Program-made: the position numbers and the translations under genes | Assembly (NCBI GenBank): GCA_025201845.1 | Contig: MU603984.1 | Coordinates: 45,883-109,882 of the forward strand | Source: Martensiomyces pterosporus | Taxonomy: Eukaryota; Kickxellomycota; Kickxellomycetes; Kickxellales; Kickxellaceae | Direction: 5' to 3' | Length of the DNA: 64,000 nucleotides | Notes under the pieces: generated by a model | The model's database searches: none | Told to the model about the DNA's origin: nothing | The model's input: the letters and a program-made list of their open reading frames with translations, nothing else | Shown here: positions 49,060-60,216 of the stretch, piece by piece | How positions within the stretch are numbered: position 1 is the first letter of the stretch | Layout: each line of letters begins with the position of its first letter

Positions 49060-51804
49060 ATGAACTTTTTCCGCAGAAAGACTCAGCGAGATGCTGCTCC
49101 ACAGACCCTGCACACGCTACCAGCTGCTGCTGCTGTTGAGCAGGAGAAGCGCAGCCAGATGTTTGCGGGCGAGTACGATGTGAGTGCCAAAGTGCAGATT
49201 GGTCAATCCGTGTCCAGCAAAGCCTCTAGGCGCCGTAACTACTTCACACTACGCACGTCACCATCGCGCAGCTTACAAAAGGACATTTCCTTAAACTGCC
49301 AGCCCGCTACGCCAGCTGCCGCCGCAACAGCGCTGGCTGCCACAGTGGCAGATGACCACCAGCCTCTGAGCGCCGAAAAGCCTGATTTTGACATTTCCAA
49401 CCGCACTCTAGTCAAAGATGCTAGCAGCATGGCCCGTCGCCACAGCATCCTTGGGTTCTCGTTTATGGAGAAGCGCGGCTTGCGCAAGGTCTCTGGCAGC
49501 CACGCCGATACCACTGTGCCAGAGATGGCTCATGACGGCAGAAAGCGGCTTCCAAGGCTAGACAGCGGCAGAAGAGGTCGGCATGTTTCGTCTAGTGTGC
49601 GGAGAAGCAGCGACAGCAGCGACGAAAGCAGTGGCGGGGACTCGGACGATACACTGGCATCAAAGGATGCGGCTGCTGCAGATATGATGATTGCTGCCCC
49701 TGCTGGTGCTGCTGTTGGCGGCGCTCCTGTCCTGCCTATTCCACCCCTCCTCTCACCTGCTGCCAGCCAGTCACCTGGGTGCATGGGTCATCATCCTAAT
49801 AATCATACAATCCGGGTCAGCTCGGTCACATTCGCAGATGATGGGTTTGATGGTAGCTTGGCTCTTCTGCCCTCAGCTGTTCACACCACATCTCCTGCTG
49901 CTGCTCACGCTGCTGCTCATGCCGCCACTGATTGTGTATCCCTGCCAGTGTCCGCGCGGCATCACAGCACCCGAATGGCACACCTGCCAAGTTCAGATAC
50001 TGCAGATAATGGCCACAGCAGACAGTTTGACAATTGCAACGCATTGCAGCCTGCAGCGACAGCAGAGGTGGCAGCTATGGCACAATTGTCAAGGGAGGGA
50101 ATCAAGCAAGCAAGGCTACGCACGCCATCTGCTGATCTGCCGGCATCTGCCGCGCAGACTCCGCTGCAACCAGCACAGCTTTTGCCTGTATCAGCCTATG
50201 GTGGCAATGGTCCAGTGTTCTCTGGTAGCGTGCGAACCCCTGAGCCTGCACACACGGGTGTGGCAACCAGTGCTGCCCCAGAGCGCAGTGTTTCAAGAGT
50301 CGGCAGCCAGCATGCTTCTGGTCCTGAGCCATCTGACAAGGGGACAGTGGCCGTGGGCAGCAACGGTGCGCGCATAAACGTTCAGGACGAAGGTCTGTCT
50401 CCCCTTACACCTGCTCCGCAGCGCCGGCAGCTAAGCCTGAGCCGGAGGTTGATGCCACTGGGAGCGCCCAGCAGTCTCAGCACCGGCTGGCATAGCAATG
50501 CGTCGGCTGCCAGGTCCGCGCTGTTCAGCTCTGGCATTGGGCTCCAGCTCCAGCCCAGCAGTAGCGACATGCAGCAGTGCTCGTCGTCCTGCTTTGACGC
50601 AAGCCTCGCTCCTAGCCTCGGTAGCCAGGGGACCAGTAGTGCTACCAGGGCTGACCAACCCTCGCTCGCTAGCACTACTAGGCACAGCTCGCTCCCTCAC
50701 CATCGCCACCACCACCACCATCACAATGACCAGCATGAAGAGCCACGTAGCAAAGGCAGGGGCAGCATCAACATTAAGCGCAGCGGCAGCGGATTAGGGA
50801 AGCTGGTTGCTCAGCCCACTGCCACCCAGCAGGCAAGAATGGATGCTTGGGCTGCTGACGACGACGACTTTTCCGCATACGAATACGATGTGTCTGGTGC
50901 CTTCTTTGACCTCCCGCTGCTGCCCAAGCCGAGTTCATCGCCAAAAGCGCTGGCTGGCGGGAGTGTGTCGCAGGACAGGCCCTCTGGAGTGGACACGCCC
51001 GCTTCTCCCTCGTTCTGCGCAAGTGCCAGCACAGCAAGTGGCTCTCCATCAGCAGCGGCTAAAGCAAGCGACGAGTGTTCGACGCCCAGGTCCCGGCTGT
51101 CTTCGACGTCGACGGTGGTAGAAGACGGCCAGTATGGAGCAGAGCAGTATAGACGCATCTTTGTGGCCAGCGCGCGGAAGCTTCAGTGGCAGAGTGCTCA
51201 GCGCGGGATCTCGGGTATCATGCATATCAGGAACACAATGGCAAAGGCAGGCGAGCTCTACATCGTGGCTTCTGGCGGAAAGCGGCTGGATTCCTACCAA
51301 ATAACCGTTGAGGCGCTCTCTGACCTCTATGCCAATGGTGGCGACTCTCCAGCAATCGGGCAGCAGAGAGACGGGCTGTTCACTTCGCCTCGCCGGTACA
51401 TTATGTCGTCGTTGAGCAGGAGCAGGTCCAGCAGCAGCCTGCCGGATTCTGCCGCTGCCGGCGCAAACGAAGTTTACCCTGCAGCCAAACCCCGTGGCGA
51501 GATGTCGAGCATGAGGGATATGCTGCGCAGACTGAAGCGGGACCAGGCGCCCATTGCCGACTCGGAGCTGATTGGCTTTGGGAATGGCGACCTGGTTTCG
51601 TTGAGCCCTGTTGATAGTGTGGGAATCGGCGCAGGGCTTAGTGGCAGCAGCGGCCGTACTGGATCAGCAGTCGAGGGCTCTGGTGGCGACAGCTACACGA
51701 GCACCAGAGTCTTGCCTACTTACCGGCCTCACCGCAGGAGGAGAGGCAACAGGAGAGGCGGAGGAGCCAGCGGCGGGCTGCGTGCAGCAGCAGCAGTCCA
51801 GTGA
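49060..51804 (+). CDS. Ser/Ala-rich protein of unknown function
   Basis: 914-aa single-exon frame from a good ATG, after a TATA-like element and a C/T-rich leader. I do not recognise it. The first 65 residues are basic (MNFFRRKTQRD, SSKASRRRNYFTLR). Most of the protein is low-complexity Ser/Ala/Pro/His, including a His run (about 547-556) and basic motifs RRHSIL and RSRSSSS that could be phosphosites. One compact, non-repetitive segment (about 686-760: EQYRRIFVASARKLQWQSAQ, GISGIMHIRNTMAKAGELYIVASG, SYQITVEALSDLYANGG) looks folded and would be the place to search for homology. The C-terminus is Arg/Gly-rich. Sustained coding bias over 2.7 kb supports a real gene. Confidence 0.8.
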   Translation: MNFFRRKTQRDAAPQTLHTLPAAAAVEQEKRSQMFAGEYDVSAKVQIGQSVSSKASRRRNYFTLRTSPSRSLQKDISLNCQPATPAAAATALAATVADDHQPLSAEKPDFDISNRTLVKDASSMARRHSILGFSFMEKRGLRKVSGSHADTTVPEMAHDGRKRLPRLDSGRRGRHVSSSVRRSSDSSDESSGGDSDDTLASKDAAAADMMIAAPAGAAVGGAPVLPIPPLLSPAASQSPGCMGHHPNNHTIRVSSVTFADDGFDGSLALLPSAVHTTSPAAAHAAAHAATDCVSLPVSARHHSTRMAHLPSSDTADNGHSRQFDNCNALQPAATAEVAAMAQLSREGIKQARLRTPSADLPASAAQTPLQPAQLLPVSAYGGNGPVFSGSVRTPEPAHTGVATSAAPERSVSRVGSQHASGPEPSDKGTVAVGSNGARINVQDEGLSPLTPAPQRRQLSLSRRLMPLGAPSSLSTGWHSNASAARSALFSSGIGLQLQPSSSDMQQCSSSCFDASLAPSLGSQGTSSATRADQPSLASTTRHSSLPHHRHHHHHHNDQHEEPRSKGRGSINIKRSGSGLGKLVAQPTATQQARMDAWAADDDDFSAYEYDVSGAFFDLPLLPKPSSSPKALAGGSVSQDRPSGVDTPASPSFCASASTASGSPSAAAKASDECSTPRSRLSSTSTVVEDGQYGAEQYRRIFVASARKLQWQSAQRGISGIMHIRNTMAKAGELYIVASGGKRLDSYQITVEALSDLYANGGDSPAIGQQRDGLFTSPRRYIMSSLSRSRSSSSLPDSAAAGANEVYPAAKPRGEMSSMRDMLRRLKRDQAPIADSELIGFGNGDLVSLSPVDSVGIGAGLSGSSGRTGSAVEGSGGDSYTSTRVLPTYRPHRRRRGNRRGGGASGGLRAAAAVQ

Positions 51805-53716
51805 GCCTTAGCGTCTGTTTGTAACAACTGTTTTTTTTTTTGAACTCGTATTTATAATTTCGTCTTTGTGGTAATGCTAATTCCCTGTGTACACTAGCAA
51901 AACAACCCATTTTTATCCGGCACTGTCGCCTGGATCGGCGTTTCTGCGTGCAGACAGAAAGGCCCGGTGGCGACACCAACAGCACGGAAGGTGCTATCAG
52001 CACCGCTTCAGAGTTCGAGCTGCAGAGGCAGTGTGGGCTGCGAGGCGTCGGGCTTGGCTGCCTGGAGAGCCTATAATTAGAGGTCTATTTAAGTTGGGGA
52101 TATTAATAAACACGAAGCATATGCTACTCTGATCTTCAAGCGCGCAATCTGCGAAGCCCCCATTGAGATTGGGATTGCAGCGGTGATTGCCGGCGGTTTA
52201 ATTGAGAGGCGTATGTGTCTAGGTGTGTGGATCGTGGATTGAGCGTACGGGAGAGCATGCGCACCTTGGGTGGGCAGAGCGCAGGTTGCCTGATTTCTGC
52301 TTCGCTGGTGCTGCCACAGCGTAGGATGCATAGAGATGCGTAGCAGGGATTCCACACACACACACAGACACCAAACCTGCTTTTCAGAAAGGAAACACGC
52401 ACAAAGGGGGGCGAGTGGAGAGATAAAGAATGCATCTCGGTTTTGCATATGCATCTGTGGAGAATCCTGCGGAGCAAGTGCTGCAGCAGGCATTGCCTGA
52501 TTGAAACGATGCACACAAAGCGCAGCGAGCTGTGGATGTGCTTGAGAGGAGCCAGGCGATTGCTGGCTACATGGTGGCAGCGCTGCTGTTTCAAGGAAGC
52601 GTCGCAGGAATTCTGCGAAGCGCCCCTCCCCCAGCTGATTCCTGCGGTGGAGGCGCGAGCAGTGCGTGCAGGCGACTTGAGCACTGCCGGCAGAGCGCCG
52701 TCCGCCGTGGCAGCCTCGCCTGCGCACAGACGCCGCCTGGGGCGCGCCAGCCAGCTCATTCGCCTGCTCGCTGCTGCCTGGGCGGCTGGCGGGGGGATGT
52801 GTGTGTTACACGCAGTGGCAGGCAGAAGGGAGCAGAGGCGGGTGCACTGGATTGATTAGCGGTGTAACGGGGCAGGTGGGAAGTGGGCCCAGAGGGCAAA
52901 GGAGGCTCTGCTTTGGCAGCCCTTTGCCATACTATACAAGCGAGTGACGGGAGTAGCGATCATCCCCTGCTTGGCGCACAGCGACCATCCACCACAAAAA
53001 CAAAGCAGCAAAGGTGGAATATCCTCACGCGCATGGCAGCCGAGGAATAAGTGGAGAAAATCCAGTGTTCCAACATGGTTGGCTGGCTTGGAGCAGGCAC
53101 CCCTCCAGCACCCCCACGCTCCCGCTGGGGCCCTTTTTATACTCTACCCCCTCCCTTTCTGCCCAGCGCGCATGTAGATTCCTCTTTTCTTTTCAGCTGC
53201 CATCCACACCCCACCCACACATTTTTCTCCTTAGTTTTCTCCCCTTCTTGCGCATTAGCACCTTTTCCTCATCTCATAGCACACACCTCTTTTTCAGTAT
53301 ACCTCCACTGCCCCGGTCTCGATACACACGTAGCAGCACTTGTTCCACCTCACAAGCGCTTTGTAGAAGACGCCCCTTGTCTGCTATTGTTTCCGGCTTC
53401 CTCCCAACTTTCTCCACACGCAGCAAAAGCAGCACAGAAAACGCAGTAAAGCACACCTGCAATCGCCCCAGGGCTCCGTTTTTCCTTCTCCTGTTGCGCT
53501 GACGAGGCACTCTGCAACCAGCACCAGCAACAAAAATCAATAGCACGGCACAGCACACCGCATACACTATCTTATTTCTGCCCTGTAGACGCCAGCAGCC
53601 CTTGCACACGCACAGCGCACACAGCCTCCCACACATCTGCTGCCTCTTACACACTCTATTCTCTGCACGCTAACCACCCAAAAAGCACTCGGCAGCATTC
53701 CAAAAGCTTTCCAATC
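51805..53716. other. intergenic, promoter of the Whi3/Scw1-like gene
   Basis: About 1.9 kb. A 200-codon frame on the minus strand (52089-52727) overlaps others of equal quality and resembles nothing, so I reject it. A TTTTTATACTC element near 53135, followed by about 550 bp of C/T-rich leader, probably starts the downstream transcript. Confidence 0.4.
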
Positions 53717-56329
53717 ATGAGCGACGACATTACTACAATCTTTGTGGTCGGCTTCCCCGACGACATGAAGGAGAGAGAGTTTCAGAACATGTTTACGTTC
53801 TCCCCTGGATTCGAGGCCGCCACCCTCAAAATCCCAAGCCCCGATGACGCCGACAAGGACACCCAGAAGAAACAAATCGTAAGTTATTATTAGCCGTAAA
53901 AGCTATTGTTGCCACACTCCAAGTTCCCATGCGCACAGACGGTGTGCCCAGCTCAGCCCTTCTCCCCGCACTCCTCCCCCGAATAATTGCCCTCTTTTCC
54001 TTGGAGCAGTTGGCTGCCCACGCAGGCCCTCCCGTCCCCGGGCAGGGGCTCTTGCTGCAATTTGCGTGCATTTGCCTTATCGAGCGCCGCTGCCCAAAGC
54101 CACGCACAATCAACTGCTTTGCCTACAAATAAGGCGCGGCGCTACCCTGCCGTCCCACCCCCCGCCATGCCCGCCACTCGGTAATGGTGTGGGAGATAAG
54201 AAAAGCGGCATTGTAGTCAAAAAGAGGAAGGGGCGATTGTAGTAAGGCGCACGCACATAGTCTGTCTGCTGTCTTGTCGCATTGCTCCCTTGGTGTGTGG
54301 CTGGCAATTCAATGCCCCTTTTCCTGTCGATGGCAGTGCGCTCAGCGCTTCTCCACACAGCCATACGCGCACGCGTAGCCGTACCCATGCGTTGGCTCAC
54401 ACCTCCCAGCATGGGGCCTTGCCATTGACGGCCATGCTGCTCAGCAACGCGGCCCTTCAGCAGCAAGTCTCACTGACCAGCTATGCACCCTGCGCTTTTT
54501 CTTTCTTTCTTTTGTAGATTGGCTTTGCAAAGTTCCACTCCCGCCTGGAGGCCCTTGAGGCCAGAGACATTCTGACTGGTCGGAAGGTCGACGCTGAGAA
54601 GAACTGCATCCTGAAGGCAGAGATGGCCAAGAAGAACCTGCACACCAAGCGCGGCCTCTCTTCCTTGGGCCTCTCGACTGCCATGGCCGCCACCTTTGGT
54701 CTGGACACCCCGACCACCGCCATGGGCTTTGCTCAGCAGCAGCAAGGGCAGTCGCAGGTTCCCCTCACTGCCAACGTCGCCAAGGCCATGCTCTCGACTG
54801 CCGGCCGTCCCGAGAACCTGCGCATCTCGGCTGCACGCACCTTCAACCCCTTCAACGACGGCTCGCTTGCCTCGGCACCCATCCTCGGTGCCAACAGCCA
54901 CCGCAGCTTCAGCGCGGCCAACCAGTACCCCTCGGCCTTTGCCAATGCGCTGGACTCGTCGGCTGCCAACGGCACGGGCGTCTTGCAGGTCCCTGGAACT
55001 GCCGCTGTCATGGGCAGGTTTAGCCGCGGCGCCGACGCTGTTTCGGAAAACATCAGCGTTGGCGGCATTCGCCAGGACGGCAGGGGTCTGCTGAACCGCC
55101 GTGGATCCGTCCATGGCTCCACCCCCGTTTCCACCCTTGGTCTGTCTGCAAGCAACGGCGCCAGTGGCGCCCATGCCGCTGATGGTGCGAATGGTGCCGT
55201 CCAGCAGCCCGCTGCCGACTCGGGCGAGTCAGCCAGTGCCGATGGCGACGTTGCTCAGGTCAGCGGCCAGCAGCAGCAGGTACCGCAGCCGCCAAAGACC
55301 CCTGGCGGACAAAGGCCCGCAGTTCTGAACATTGCTGCTCTCCAGCCGCACCTCAACGCGCTCAGCCTCGGCGGCCCCCTGTCTGCAACCAACCTGATGT
55401 CGCCCATGGGCATTCCATACACTCCCTCTGCAGCCTCGACCCCAGTCGGCATGGTTATCCCGATGGCCACCACTCGCAGCGTCAACTCCAACGACCAGAA
55501 CCCTCCCTGCAACACCCTCTACGTGGGCAACCTTCCTGTGGGGGCCAAGGAGGAGGAGCTGCGCCAGGCCTTCATGATGGCGCCCGGATACAAGCGCATG
55601 TCGTTCAGAGCCAAGCCCAACTCGGGCCCCATGTGCTTCGTCGAGTTTGACACGATCGACTTTGCCACCATCGCCATGCGCGAGCTCGATGGCCGCATGC
55701 TGACTAACTCTGTTGGCGGCGGAATCCGCCTCTCGTACTCGAAGAACCCGCTTGGTGTGCGGTCTCAGAACAACCCCAACAACCCCGTCTCTGGCCTGAG
55801 CGCCGCCGCCGCCGCCGCTGCTGCTGCCGCCGCTGCTGCCGTGACTGGCGGATACATCGCCAACGGCGCAAACTACACCTACTCGGTTGCTGCTGCCCTG
55901 CAGGCTCAGCAGCAGCACATCCGCGGTGTCTCGCCTATCCACCAGGGCGTCCCCGCCGTGATGAACCCGACTGCCACGCCCTCGCCTCCCAACTCGGCTG
56001 TCCCTGCGCGCGTTACCCCTCAGCAGCAGGTGCACCTCCACCACCAGCAGCAATCCGGCAGCACGTCCGCCACCACTGCTGCCAACGCATCGTCGATTCC
56101 CTCGTCGCAGTCAAACTCGCCGGCCCCCAGCCCCACCACTGTGCAGGCCAGCAGTGGCGGCTCGGCGGCGATGCCCAAGGACGCACTCTCGTTCCTGCAC
56201 CAGCCCATCCATCAACTGCACAAGCAGGCAGCAGCAGCCAGCGACGCTGTCTCCACGGGATCCACCACGCCTCCCCACTCCAACACCGGCGCTGTCAACC
56301 CTGTTGCCAACATTGCATTGGAGCACTAG
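53717..56329 (+). CDS. Whi3/Scw1-like RNA-binding protein with two RRMs
   Basis: Exons 53717-53878 and 54518-56329, joined in phase 0 (GTAAGT...TTTTGTAG, 639-nt intron), give 657 aa. RRM1 is split by the intron: MSDDITTIFVVGFPDDMKE (RNP2) in exon 1, and IGFAKFHSRLEALEARDIL (RNP1 region) in exon 2. A long Ala/Ser/Gln-rich region follows. RRM2 lies at about 375-460 (NTLYVGNLPVGAKEEELRQAF, GPMCFVEF) and ends GIRLSYSKNPLGVR, the signature of fission yeast Scw1 and budding yeast Whi3. The tail has a 14-residue Ala run and Gln-rich segments, as in Whi3 where such regions drive condensates. It is a cytoplasmic mRNA-binding regulator of cell size or cell wall by family analogy. Confidence 0.92.
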
Positions 56330-57406
56330 GTCCTCTCTGCACCCCACCCGCCACATTTTCTTTTTCAAAGTGTACTTCTCTGCTATCTCGAATCTCTCGC
56401 ACTATAGCCCCACCACCCGCACGCGCCTCTTGACATCTCTTTTTGCCTCTGCTCGCTCTCTTTCATATCCCCCGTCTTTCTCTGTCTTTTCAGTATGCTT
56501 CCTCTTTCCTGCTTCTATCTATATGCAACCATAAATACATGCTTCAGTCACGTCTTCCGGCATGGTAACAATGGCGCCTGTTAATGCACATGGCGCTGCT
56601 GTTTCTCACAGCGGCCACAGCGAGGTCGCGCCAGCAGCGCACCCCAGGGCCTGGCGCTGGGATTAGGGACAGCCGTGGTCAATGGCGGGAAAACCGCTGC
56701 TGGGCTCCCCACCCAAGACAATGGCCAGGCTGGGCCGGTCGCAGCGATCATCCCGCTGCCTCCCGCCTGCCATTGGCTGGAGCCGAGCCGATTGGCGCAT
56801 GGCTCGCCCCAACCAAACCACAGCAAAAAATTTTCTCGCCTTCCCTCTGCCATTCTTGCGCCAACGCAGCGCCCAGGCAGCGTTTTTCTTGGGTGCGCAC
56901 CCGCGGCCAGAGCGCGGCATCTGGCTCTGGGCAGTGCCTCCAATTGCATGCGCCGTGCCAAAAGCAGCGCTCGCAGGCGGGTATAAAAGGACGAGCGTCT
57001 GCACGGTCGGGTTGGTTGCGGGGGCATCGATTCCTTCTTCGTTTGCCCCCCTTATATTCCTCGCACTCCTCTCCATCGAGTCCTCTTGCTGCGCCAGCCT
57101 CAGCCAAGACCCTTGCTCCTGCAGACAAAAACAGCACGAGAGAACCTCTGCGCGATCATCCCAAAAAAAGAGAAAGAAGCAGGCTTTCCTAGTCCTCCTT
57201 GATCCCGATCTCCAAGCTTCGTCACATACCACAGGTACCCATCACCCAGGCAACTCCCCGCTTTGCTGCACCTTTAGGCTCAAGAACCCAGCGGCTTTGC
57301 AAATCCCCCGCTGACTAAAACCAAAAAAGCTCCGCCAATTCCCCCCCCCCCCAAACGCCGTTGTTGGCTGCTTTAGGAACTGCCACCTGCACATAAAACC
57401 ACTGAA
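56330..57406. other. intergenic, 3' end of the Whi3-like gene and IMP dehydrogenase promoter
   Basis: About 1.1 kb. It contains CCATTGGC/CGATTGGCG elements near 56771-56795, the TATA box at 56982, and a run of 13 C residues (57340-57352) 55 bp before the IMP dehydrogenase start. No gene. Confidence 0.5.
56982..56988 (+). promoter_or_regulatory. TATA box of the IMP dehydrogenase gene
   Basis: TATAAAA in GGGTATAAAAGGACG, about 425 bp before the start codon, preceded by CCAAT-type elements and followed by a C/T-rich leader. Confidence 0.6.
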
Positions 57407-58966
57407 ATGGACCCCAAGCTCGCTATCCAAGAACTCGAGAAGATGGGCGGCGACGGCCTGGCCGCGCGCGACCTCATTGATCTCAAGGGCACCGGCGGCC
57501 TCACCTACAACGACTTCCTGGTCCTCCCCGGGTTCATCGACTTCCCCGCGGACGCCGTCAGCCTGGACACCAAGATCACGCGCAACATCACTCTCAAGAC
57601 GCCTCTCATGTCGTCTCCCATGGACACTGTGACCGAGTCCGAGATGGCCATCACCATGGCTCTTCTCGGCGGCATTGGCATCCTGCACAACAACTGCACG
57701 CCCGACGAGCAGGCCGCCATGGTGCGCAAGGTCAAGAAGTTTGAGAACGGGTTCATCACCGACCCCGTTGTCCTGACCGCGCAGCACAAGATCCGCGATG
57801 TCCTCGACATCAAGAGCAAGCTCGGCTTTGCTGGCATCCCCATCACCGACACTGGCAAGCTCGGCGGCAAGCTCATTGGCATTGTCACCAACCGCGACAT
57901 TGGCTTCCGCGAGGACATTGATGCGGAGCTCACCACCGTCATGTCCACCGACGTCGTCACCGCCCAGCACGGCATCACCCTGCCCGAGGCCAACCGCATC
58001 CTGCGCGAGTCCAAGAAGGGCAAGCTGCCCATCGTCGATGAGAACGGCAACCTCGTGTCCCTCGTCGCCCGCTCCGACCTTCTCAAGAACCGCGACTACC
58101 CGTGGGCCAGCAAGCACCCTGTCACCAAGCAGCTCCTCGTCGGTGCCGCCATTGGCACTCGTCCCGGTGACCGCGTGCGCCTGGCCAAGCTCGTTGAGGC
58201 CGGCCTCGATGTCGTCGTCATTGACTCCTCGCAGGGCAACTCGTCGTTCCAGATCGAGATGGTCAAGCACATCAAGGAGACCTACAGCGGCAAGGTTGAC
58301 GTCATTGCCGGAAACGTTGTCACCCGCGACCAGGCCGCGAACCTCATCGTCGCCGGCGCCGATGGCCTGCGCATTGGCATGGGCTCGGGATCCATCTGCA
58401 TCACCCAGGAGGTCATGGCCGTCGGCCGTCCCCAGGGCACCGCTGTGTACCAGGTCTCGCAGTTTGCACGCAAGTTCGGCGTCCCCACGGTTGCCGATGG
58501 CGGCATCAGCAACGTCGGCCACATCGCCAAGGCGCTCTCTCTGGGTGCCTCGTGCGCCATGATGGGCAGTCTGCTTGCCGGAACCAGCGAGGCCCCCGGC
58601 GAGTACTTCTTCCTCGAGGGCAAGCGCCTGAAGAAGTACCGCGGCATGGGCTCTCTGGACGCCATGGAGAAGAACGACAGCGACAACTCTGGATCGCAGG
58701 CTCGCTACTTCTCCGAGTCCGACAAGGTCAAGGTCGCCCAGGGCGTCACTGGCGCCGTTGTTGACAAGGGCTCGATCAAGCAGTTCATCCCCTACTTGAT
58801 CACCGGTCTCCAGCACTCCCTCCAGGACATGGGTGTCCCCCATCTGTCGCAGCTGTGGGAAATGGTTGACAGCGGAAAGGTGCGCTTCGAGCATCGCTCG
58901 GCTGCTGCTCAGATCGAGGGCGGCGTCCACGACCTCTTCCAGTACGAGAAGAGGCTGTACAAGTAA
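57407..58966 (+). CDS. IMP dehydrogenase
   Basis: 519-aa single-exon enzyme oxidising IMP to XMP with NAD, the rate-limiting step of guanylate synthesis. It starts [23 protein letters not shown], then [16 protein letters not shown] and [13 protein letters not shown]. Two CBS domains occupy about 115-235 (FITDPVVL..., [14 protein letters not shown]). The barrel resumes with the catalytic loop [13 protein letters not shown] (Cys331, same number as human), [21 protein letters not shown], and the flap with [10 protein letters not shown] and [19 protein letters not shown]. Length and numbering match human IMPDH. Codon bias is extreme, as in GMP synthase at the start of the window. Fungi differ in naming (IMD/GUA1-like), so no symbol is given. 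Confidence 0.97.
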   Translation: MDPKLAIQELEKMGGDGLAARDLIDLKGTGGLTYNDFLVLPGFIDFPADAVSLDTKITRNITLKTPLMSSPMDTVTESEMAITMALLGGIGILHNNCTPDEQAAMVRKVKKFENGFITDPVVLTAQHKIRDVLDIKSKLGFAGIPITDTGKLGGKLIGIVTNRDIGFREDIDAELTTVMSTDVVTAQHGITLPEANRILRESKKGKLPIVDENGNLVSLVARSDLLKNRDYPWASKHPVTKQLLVGAAIGTRPGDRVRLAKLVEAGLDVVVIDSSQGNSSFQIEMVKHIKETYSGKVDVIAGNVVTRDQAANLIVAGADGLRIGMGSGSICITQEVMAVGRPQGTAVYQVSQFARKFGVPTVADGGISNVGHIAKALSLGASCAMMGSLLAGTSEAPGEYFFLEGKRLKKYRGMGSLDAMEKNDSDNSGSQARYFSESDKVKVAQGVTGAVVDKGSIKQFIPYLITGLQHSLQDMGVPHLSQLWEMVDSGKVRFEHRSAAAQIEGGVHDLFQYEKRLYK

Positions 58967-59329
58967 ATACATGCAAAACTCTCCTCTCCTCAGTATACAC
59001 ACTGAACGAGCCCATCGCTTCTAGTTTAGTAGGCGTCTTTCTTTCTTTTTCTTGGTACAGTACATGCTCTTACCACCTTGACTGCTTCTTGCGTGGCTTG
59101 TTGAGCACGCTTGACTGTGCGTGTGCGAGCGTTTTGTCTGGCTCGCGGCTCTGCTGCTGCGAGTCGATCAAGGAGAGAAAAAAAAAACAATTTTCGCGAT
59201 GCTTGGCTCAGAGCTGCAGAGCTGTCTCTTGGTAGCCTGCACTTCGTCTCTGCACTGTCCATTCAAGCTCTCAATTTGCCTCTACAAACGGCGCATACCT
59301 CCACCCTCCAGCTTTTCAAAGAAGAAAAC
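58967..59329. other. intergenic between IMP dehydrogenase and TMA16
   Basis: 363 bp, T-rich 3' end followed by the short TMA16 promoter. No gene. Confidence 0.4.
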
Positions 59330-60097
59330 ATGGTAAGCAGCGCAGACACTCACACAGCACCAGGGCTGGCCTGCAAACAGACGGACCACAGCACCTTGCT
59401 AACCCCCCATACACCACGCGGTGCTTCTACATCACTCTAGCCGAACAACAAGCGCAAGCGCCTCAGCACGATCAAGGGCAAGGAAAAGGCGCACCCTTAC
59501 TCGCGCAAGGCCCGCCAGATCAACCGCGCAATGCAGAAGGAATCGCGCATTGCCGAGGCCCGCTCACATCGCATCGACGCCGCCATGTCGCAAGGCCAAA
59601 AGGTGCTCTGGTTCCGAGACAACATGGACTTGGACGAGGAGGGCAATAAAGTCGAGGACGAGAGGCTGCGCAAGAGCGTGTGGACCAAGGCAGAGCTGGG
59701 CCGGCTGCTGGATGCGTTTTTGGCGAGAAGCGACGAGGAGATAAGCGAGATTAAGGAGAGGAGGCGGCCTGGACGCCCCTTGCCGCCCAAAGATGAGTTT
59801 GTGCTGCAGGCCAACGAGGTTGAGAACAAGGAGGCCAGGTTGGCCGGCCTGGATATCCCTGACCTGACTAATGGCAACGTGGTGAGGACGCTGAGGGCAT
59901 GGGATGGCGACCTGAACTCGATTACAACCATCAAGCTCGTCAAGTGCAAGCCTGCTAGCGAGTTTGAGAGGGAGGCGCAGGAGAAGCTAGCGAATGGCAA
60001 GGATGCGGCCATGGGAGACGCCAAGCAGAGCAAAAAGCTGAAGCTCTCGGCTGAGGAACAGGCGATCGCTGAGGCTACCGGCATGATTGTGAGCTAA
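59330..60097 (+). CDS. TMA16: Tma16 family protein (translation machinery-associated, 60S biogenesis)
   Basis: Exons 59330-59332 (the ATG alone) and 59441-60097 give 219 aa starting MPNNKRKRLSTIKGKEKAHPYSRKA. The 108-nt intron runs GTAAGC...CTCTAG directly after the start codon. Diagnostic segments are HPYSRKARQINR (human HPYSRKAAQI), WFRDNMD, YLAR-like FLARSDEE and LAGLDIPDLTN...LRAWDGDLNSITTIKLV, matching [21 protein letters not shown] of human TMA16. The N-terminus is strongly basic. Tma16 associates with pre-60S particles. Without splicing the frame would end after 37 codons. Confidence 0.92.
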
Positions 60098-60216
60098 GGC
60101 TATGTTTTGTACACAACGAATCTGCACATGTTCAGTAAACTAGATAAACAGTTGGACGCTCTCATTATTGCGCTGGACAGCAGAAGGCTAGCCGGCAGTG
60201 CTTGAATGGCTCCATC

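Noticed and set aside
52089..52759. Two overlapping frames of over 200 codons on the minus strand
   Set aside because: They overlap each other and a plus-strand frame of equal length. Composition is Cys/His/Arg-rich and resembles no protein.
57242..59002. 586-codon open frame antisense to IMP dehydrogenase
   Set aside because: Shadow frame of a highly biased gene, beginning and ending in leader and trailer sequence without similarity.
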